From positions 2,466,936-2,530,935 of the forward strand of contig NZ_CM001514.1 of the NCBI RefSeq assembly GCF_000263715.2: a stretch of DNA of 64,000 bases, given 5' to 3'. A program made the translations under genes and the position numbers. Below are positions 62,091 to 64,000 of this stretch, piece by piece. Each line of letters opens with the position of its first letter. The stretch's first letter is position 1. The DNA is from Pseudomonas synxantha BG33R (GTDB taxonomy: Bacteria > Pseudomonadota > Gammaproteobacteria > Pseudomonadales > Pseudomonadaceae). The notes below the pieces were generated by a model, which saw only the letters and a program-made list of their open reading frames with translations, was not told where the DNA came from and did no database searches.

Positions 62091-62548
62091 CAGGCGGTCT
62101 CCTTCCCGGCGGCCAAGCCATCCATGGCAGCATGGATGGCGTTGTAAGTGCCGCAGCGGCACAGGTTGACCATTGCCGCATCGATCTGCGCTTGCGACGG
62201 AGCGGGGGTGTGCTTGAGCAGCGCGGTGGCCGCCATCACCTGCCCGGACTGGCAGTAGCCGCACTGCGCCACCTGATGCTCGACCCAGGCCGAGACCACG
62301 CGTTTGCCTACTTCATCGGCCTCGATGGCTTCGATGGTGGTGATCTCGAGACCGACCACCCCGGCTACCGGCGTCACGCACGAGCGCACCACATTGCCGT
62401 CCACCAGCACCGAACAGGCGCCGCACTGGGCCAGGCCGCAGCCGTACTTGGTGCCGGTCAGGCCCAGGTTGTCGCGGATCACCCACAACAACGGCGTGTC
62501 TGCCTCGGCCTCGACTTGATAGGCCTTTTGGTTAATACGTAATTCCAT
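62090..62548 (-). CDS. 2Fe-2S small subunit of molybdenum aldehyde dehydrogenase
   Basis: Iron-sulfur subunit of 152 residues. The N-terminal plant-type 2Fe-2S site is CGLAQCGAC plus a fourth cysteine, and the second cluster uses CGYCQSG and CRCGTY. It passes electrons from the molybdenum centre to the cytochrome. Its stop shares one base with the start of the large subunit (TGATG), so translation is coupled. It has no signal and probably travels with the Tat-borne large subunit. Confidence 0.93.
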   Translation of the reverse strand: MELRINQKAYQVEAEADTPLLWVIRDNLGLTGTKYGCGLAQCGACSVLVDGNVVRSCVTPVAGVVGLEITTIEAIEADEVGKRVVSAWVEHQVAQCGYCQSGQVMAATALLKHTPAPSQAQIDAAMVNLCRCGTYNAIHAAMDGLAAGKETA

Positions 62549-62718
62549 GGCTGGCTCACCTGCTGATCATCGGTTGGTGCTGCAAAATTCTTATAGGAAC
62601 GGTGCGACTGTACGTCGCCCATCGTCGAACTCTAGACCACCGCGCAACAGCTATCTATGCAATCGACTTCAAGTTCAGAGGATCAGGCAAGAATTCAACA
62701 GGATTGGGTCACTGTCCT

Positions 62719-62730
62719 CTGTAGGAGCGA
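62719..62730. repeat. Isolated REP half-arm
   Basis: TGTAGGAGCGAGC is the outer end of the GTAGGAGCGAGC REPIN family. The rest is missing, so it is a truncated relic directly before the end of the LysR gene. Confidence 0.55.
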
Positions 62731-62737
62731 GCCTTCA

Positions 62738-63679
62738 TCAGCCGCCAGTGAATTGAAACCCGCCCGACAGTTTTTCCTTCAAATACCCCACCAGCACCGT
62801 CACGGACCTGGGCACATGGGGCGAGTAGGGCCGAATCAGATAAATTTCATCGGCAAACGCGCCCTTGAGCGTCCAGCCCTTCAACACCTGTACTAACTTG
62901 CCGCTGGCCAGGGCAGCATGCGCGCTGAAGTCCGGCAGCAAGGCGACGCCCAGGTGATTGAGCGCCGCGTCGCGCAAGGCCTCGCTGTTGTTGGTGGAAA
63001 AGCTGCCGGCGATGGGCACGGTGGTGCGCTCGATATTTTTGCTGCCGCGCTCGAAGGTCCAGGCCGGCTGGTCGCTGCCCCGTGGGTAGTAAAGGCAGTT
63101 GTGGGCGCCCAGGTCTGCCGGGGTTCGCGGTTCACCGTGGCGTTGCAGGTAGTCCTGGGTAGCCACCAGCACTGAGGTGGTATCGCACAGCTTCCACGCC
63201 ACATGCGTCTCCGGCACCTGGAAACCGTGGCGCACCGCCAGGTCGTAGCCTTCGGCCGCCAGTGAGCTCAAGGCGTCGGACACGTCTAGCTGGATGCGCA
63301 CTTGCGGGTACTGCTGCAAAAAGCCGGAAAGGTGCGGCACCAGTTGTTGCCGGGCAAACGCCACGGGGGCGGTCAGGCGCACCAGGCCGCGAATTTCGCC
63401 GGCGGAGTCGCGCACCGACGAGAAGCTGCGGGCAATCTGCGCATAGGCACTGCGCACTTCGCGGGTCAAAGACAACCCGGCTTCGGTCAATCGCACGCTG
63501 CGGGTGGTGCGGGTCACCAGGCGCGTACCGGTGGCTTTCTCCAGATCGGAGATGCGCTGGCTGACCGCCGATTTGCTCACCCCCAACCGTGCCGCAGCGG
63601 CGGTGTAGGTGCCTTGTTCTTCCAGCACCGACAGCCAGTGGATATGGGTCCACAGCCCTTCGATCTCAGCCTTTTCCAT
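62738..63679 (-). CDS. LysR-type regulator
   Basis: Regulator of 313 residues. The winged helix near 12-50 includes QGTYTAAAARLGVSKSAVSQ. The effector domain has VRLTAPVAFARQQLVPHLSG, and the later residues follow the AaeR/DmlR-like subgroup pattern. ATG 63679 is chosen since the helix follows directly. It is divergent from the dehydrogenase gene at 63789 (109 bases apart) and probably controls it. On the other side it is separated from the molybdenum enzyme operon by 189 bases. Confidence 0.9.
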   Translation of the reverse strand: MEKAEIEGLWTHIHWLSVLEEQGTYTAAAARLGVSKSAVSQRISDLEKATGTRLVTRTTRSVRLTEAGLSLTREVRSAYAQIARSFSSVRDSAGEIRGLVRLTAPVAFARQQLVPHLSGFLQQYPQVRIQLDVSDALSSLAAEGYDLAVRHGFQVPETHVAWKLCDTTSVLVATQDYLQRHGEPRTPADLGAHNCLYYPRGSDQPAWTFERGSKNIERTTVPIAGSFSTNNSEALRDAALNHLGVALLPDFSAHAALASGKLVQVLKGWTLKGAFADEIYLIRPYSPHVPRSVTVLVGYLKEKLSGGFQFTGG

Positions 63680-63788
63680 GAGTGTATTGTTCGCATAAAA
63701 GGACAATAAGTTCTGGATTCTGCTCTGGTTTGGAACAAATCGAAAGCCTATCGTGTGTCCCAACGCTACCCACCTGGGATCCATTGCC

Positions 63789-64000
63789 ATGACCACGACC
63801 ATCGAGCACTACATCAACGACCAGCGCGTGAGCCGCGATGATCGCTATCAGGACGTCTATAACCCGGCCACCGGTGACGTCACCGCGCGCGTGGCCCTGG
63901 CCAGCCGCCAGACCGTAGGCGAAGCCGTCGCTGCCGCCCAGTCTGCATTCGCCGGCTGGGCCGACACCCCGCCGATCCGCCGCGCCCGCGTGTTGTTTGA
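63789..64000 (+). CDS. mmsA: Methylmalonate-semialdehyde-type dehydrogenase, partial
   Basis: The N-terminal 70 residues are visible; the gene runs off the window. The start MTTTIEHYINDQRVS and the block YNPATGDVTARVALASRQTV are those of CoA-acylating (methyl)malonate-semialdehyde dehydrogenases, MmsA or IolA. The reaction would be oxidation of malonate or methylmalonate semialdehyde to acetyl- or propionyl-CoA. It is divergent from a LysR gene, an arrangement seen near beta-alanine or valine pathways in pseudomonads. The catalytic cysteine is outside the window. Confidence 0.8.
   Translation, partial: MTTTIEHYINDQRVSRDDRYQDVYNPATGDVTARVALASRQTVGEAVAAAQSAFAGWADTPPIRRARVLF

Noticed and set aside
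61008..62147. Open frame of 379 codons opposite the molybdenum subunit gene
   Set aside because: Antisense to a gene with clear cofactor motifs; no domain or ribosome binding site.
1..64000. tRNA, rRNA, CRISPR array, intact insertion sequence or phage genes
   Set aside because: None was recognised by eye: no regularly spaced direct repeats of 25-40 bases, no transposase or integrase motifs, and no cloverleaf was noticed. A tRNA scan and a CRISPR finder could confirm this.

Overview
The window looks like chromosomal DNA of a fluorescens-group Pseudomonas. Supporting signs are the paired REP elements with a GGGGGCTTGCCCCC or GAGCGAGCTTGCTCG core, a long fluorescens-type intergenic repeat, small orphan families typical of the genus (DUF6555, DUF1652-like), a bapF-ramA pair recalled from Pseudomonas sp. 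MCI3434, and RND, TPS and FUSC transport genes in the usual pseudomonad style. No tRNA, rRNA, intact transposase or CRISPR array was seen.

Region 1 (1-8.4 kb): the edge of an unknown gene; a GldA/ABC-2/GldG export operon with an adhesin gene fused to its 3' end; then a metabolic block (SDR, AraC regulator, aldehyde dehydrogenase). Region 2 (8.4-25.2 kb) is the most distinctive part. It holds a chaperone-usher fimbrial operon (fimbrin, chaperone, usher, tip adhesin), an RcsB-type response regulator, a BvgS/PvrS-like unorthodox sensor kinase, an EAL phosphodiesterase without receiver domain, an RcsC-like hybrid kinase, a multiply broken adhesin, an adhesin N-terminal stub, an 11-G tract and a further adhesin-like gene. 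The layout recalls the P. aeruginosa cupD-rcsCB-pvrSR and cupB/roc loci. Palindromes resembling the enterobacterial RcsB box lie before the fimbrin gene, between the EAL and rcsC genes, and before a second, frameshifted rcsB copy at 36.9 kb.

Region 3 (25.3-32.3 kb) is an MFS plus tripartite RND efflux cluster. Region 4 (32.36-38.80 kb) is a 6.4-kb patchwork bounded by direct repeats of about 69 bp. It contains a two-partner secretion pair, a deleted copy of bapF, relics of an SXT/TOL-type conjugative element (TraI C-terminus, TraD N-terminus), rcsB copy 2 and another adhesin. The bounding repeats lie upstream of the MFS gene and of bapF, so the segment probably split a once-shared divergent promoter.

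Region 5 (38.9-50.6 kb): beta-alanyl dipeptidase, LuxR regulator, R-amidase and a polyamine-type binding protein, probably for use of amides and peptides; an epoxide-hydrolase-like enzyme, a lone receiver protein, an AraC regulator, an AaeXAB-like aromatic-acid exporter, a LysR regulator and an EamA permease. Region 6 (50.6-58.5 kb): an SDR/HPt deletion junction, a diguanylate cyclase, GNAT and MerR genes with a textbook 19-bp-spacer promoter, an SDR, a cluster of repeats and several tiny genes. Region 7 (58.5-64 kb): a three-subunit molybdenum aldehyde dehydrogenase with cytochrome c, a LysR regulator, and the start of a methylmalonate-semialdehyde-type dehydrogenase cut by the window edge.

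Region 2 and the right part of region 4 appear to form one adhesion module: one chaperone-usher pathway, four apparently intact adhesin genes and two broken ones, and an Rcs/Pvr-like phosphorelay with a c-di-GMP phosphodiesterase. All functional statements are from sequence reading only.
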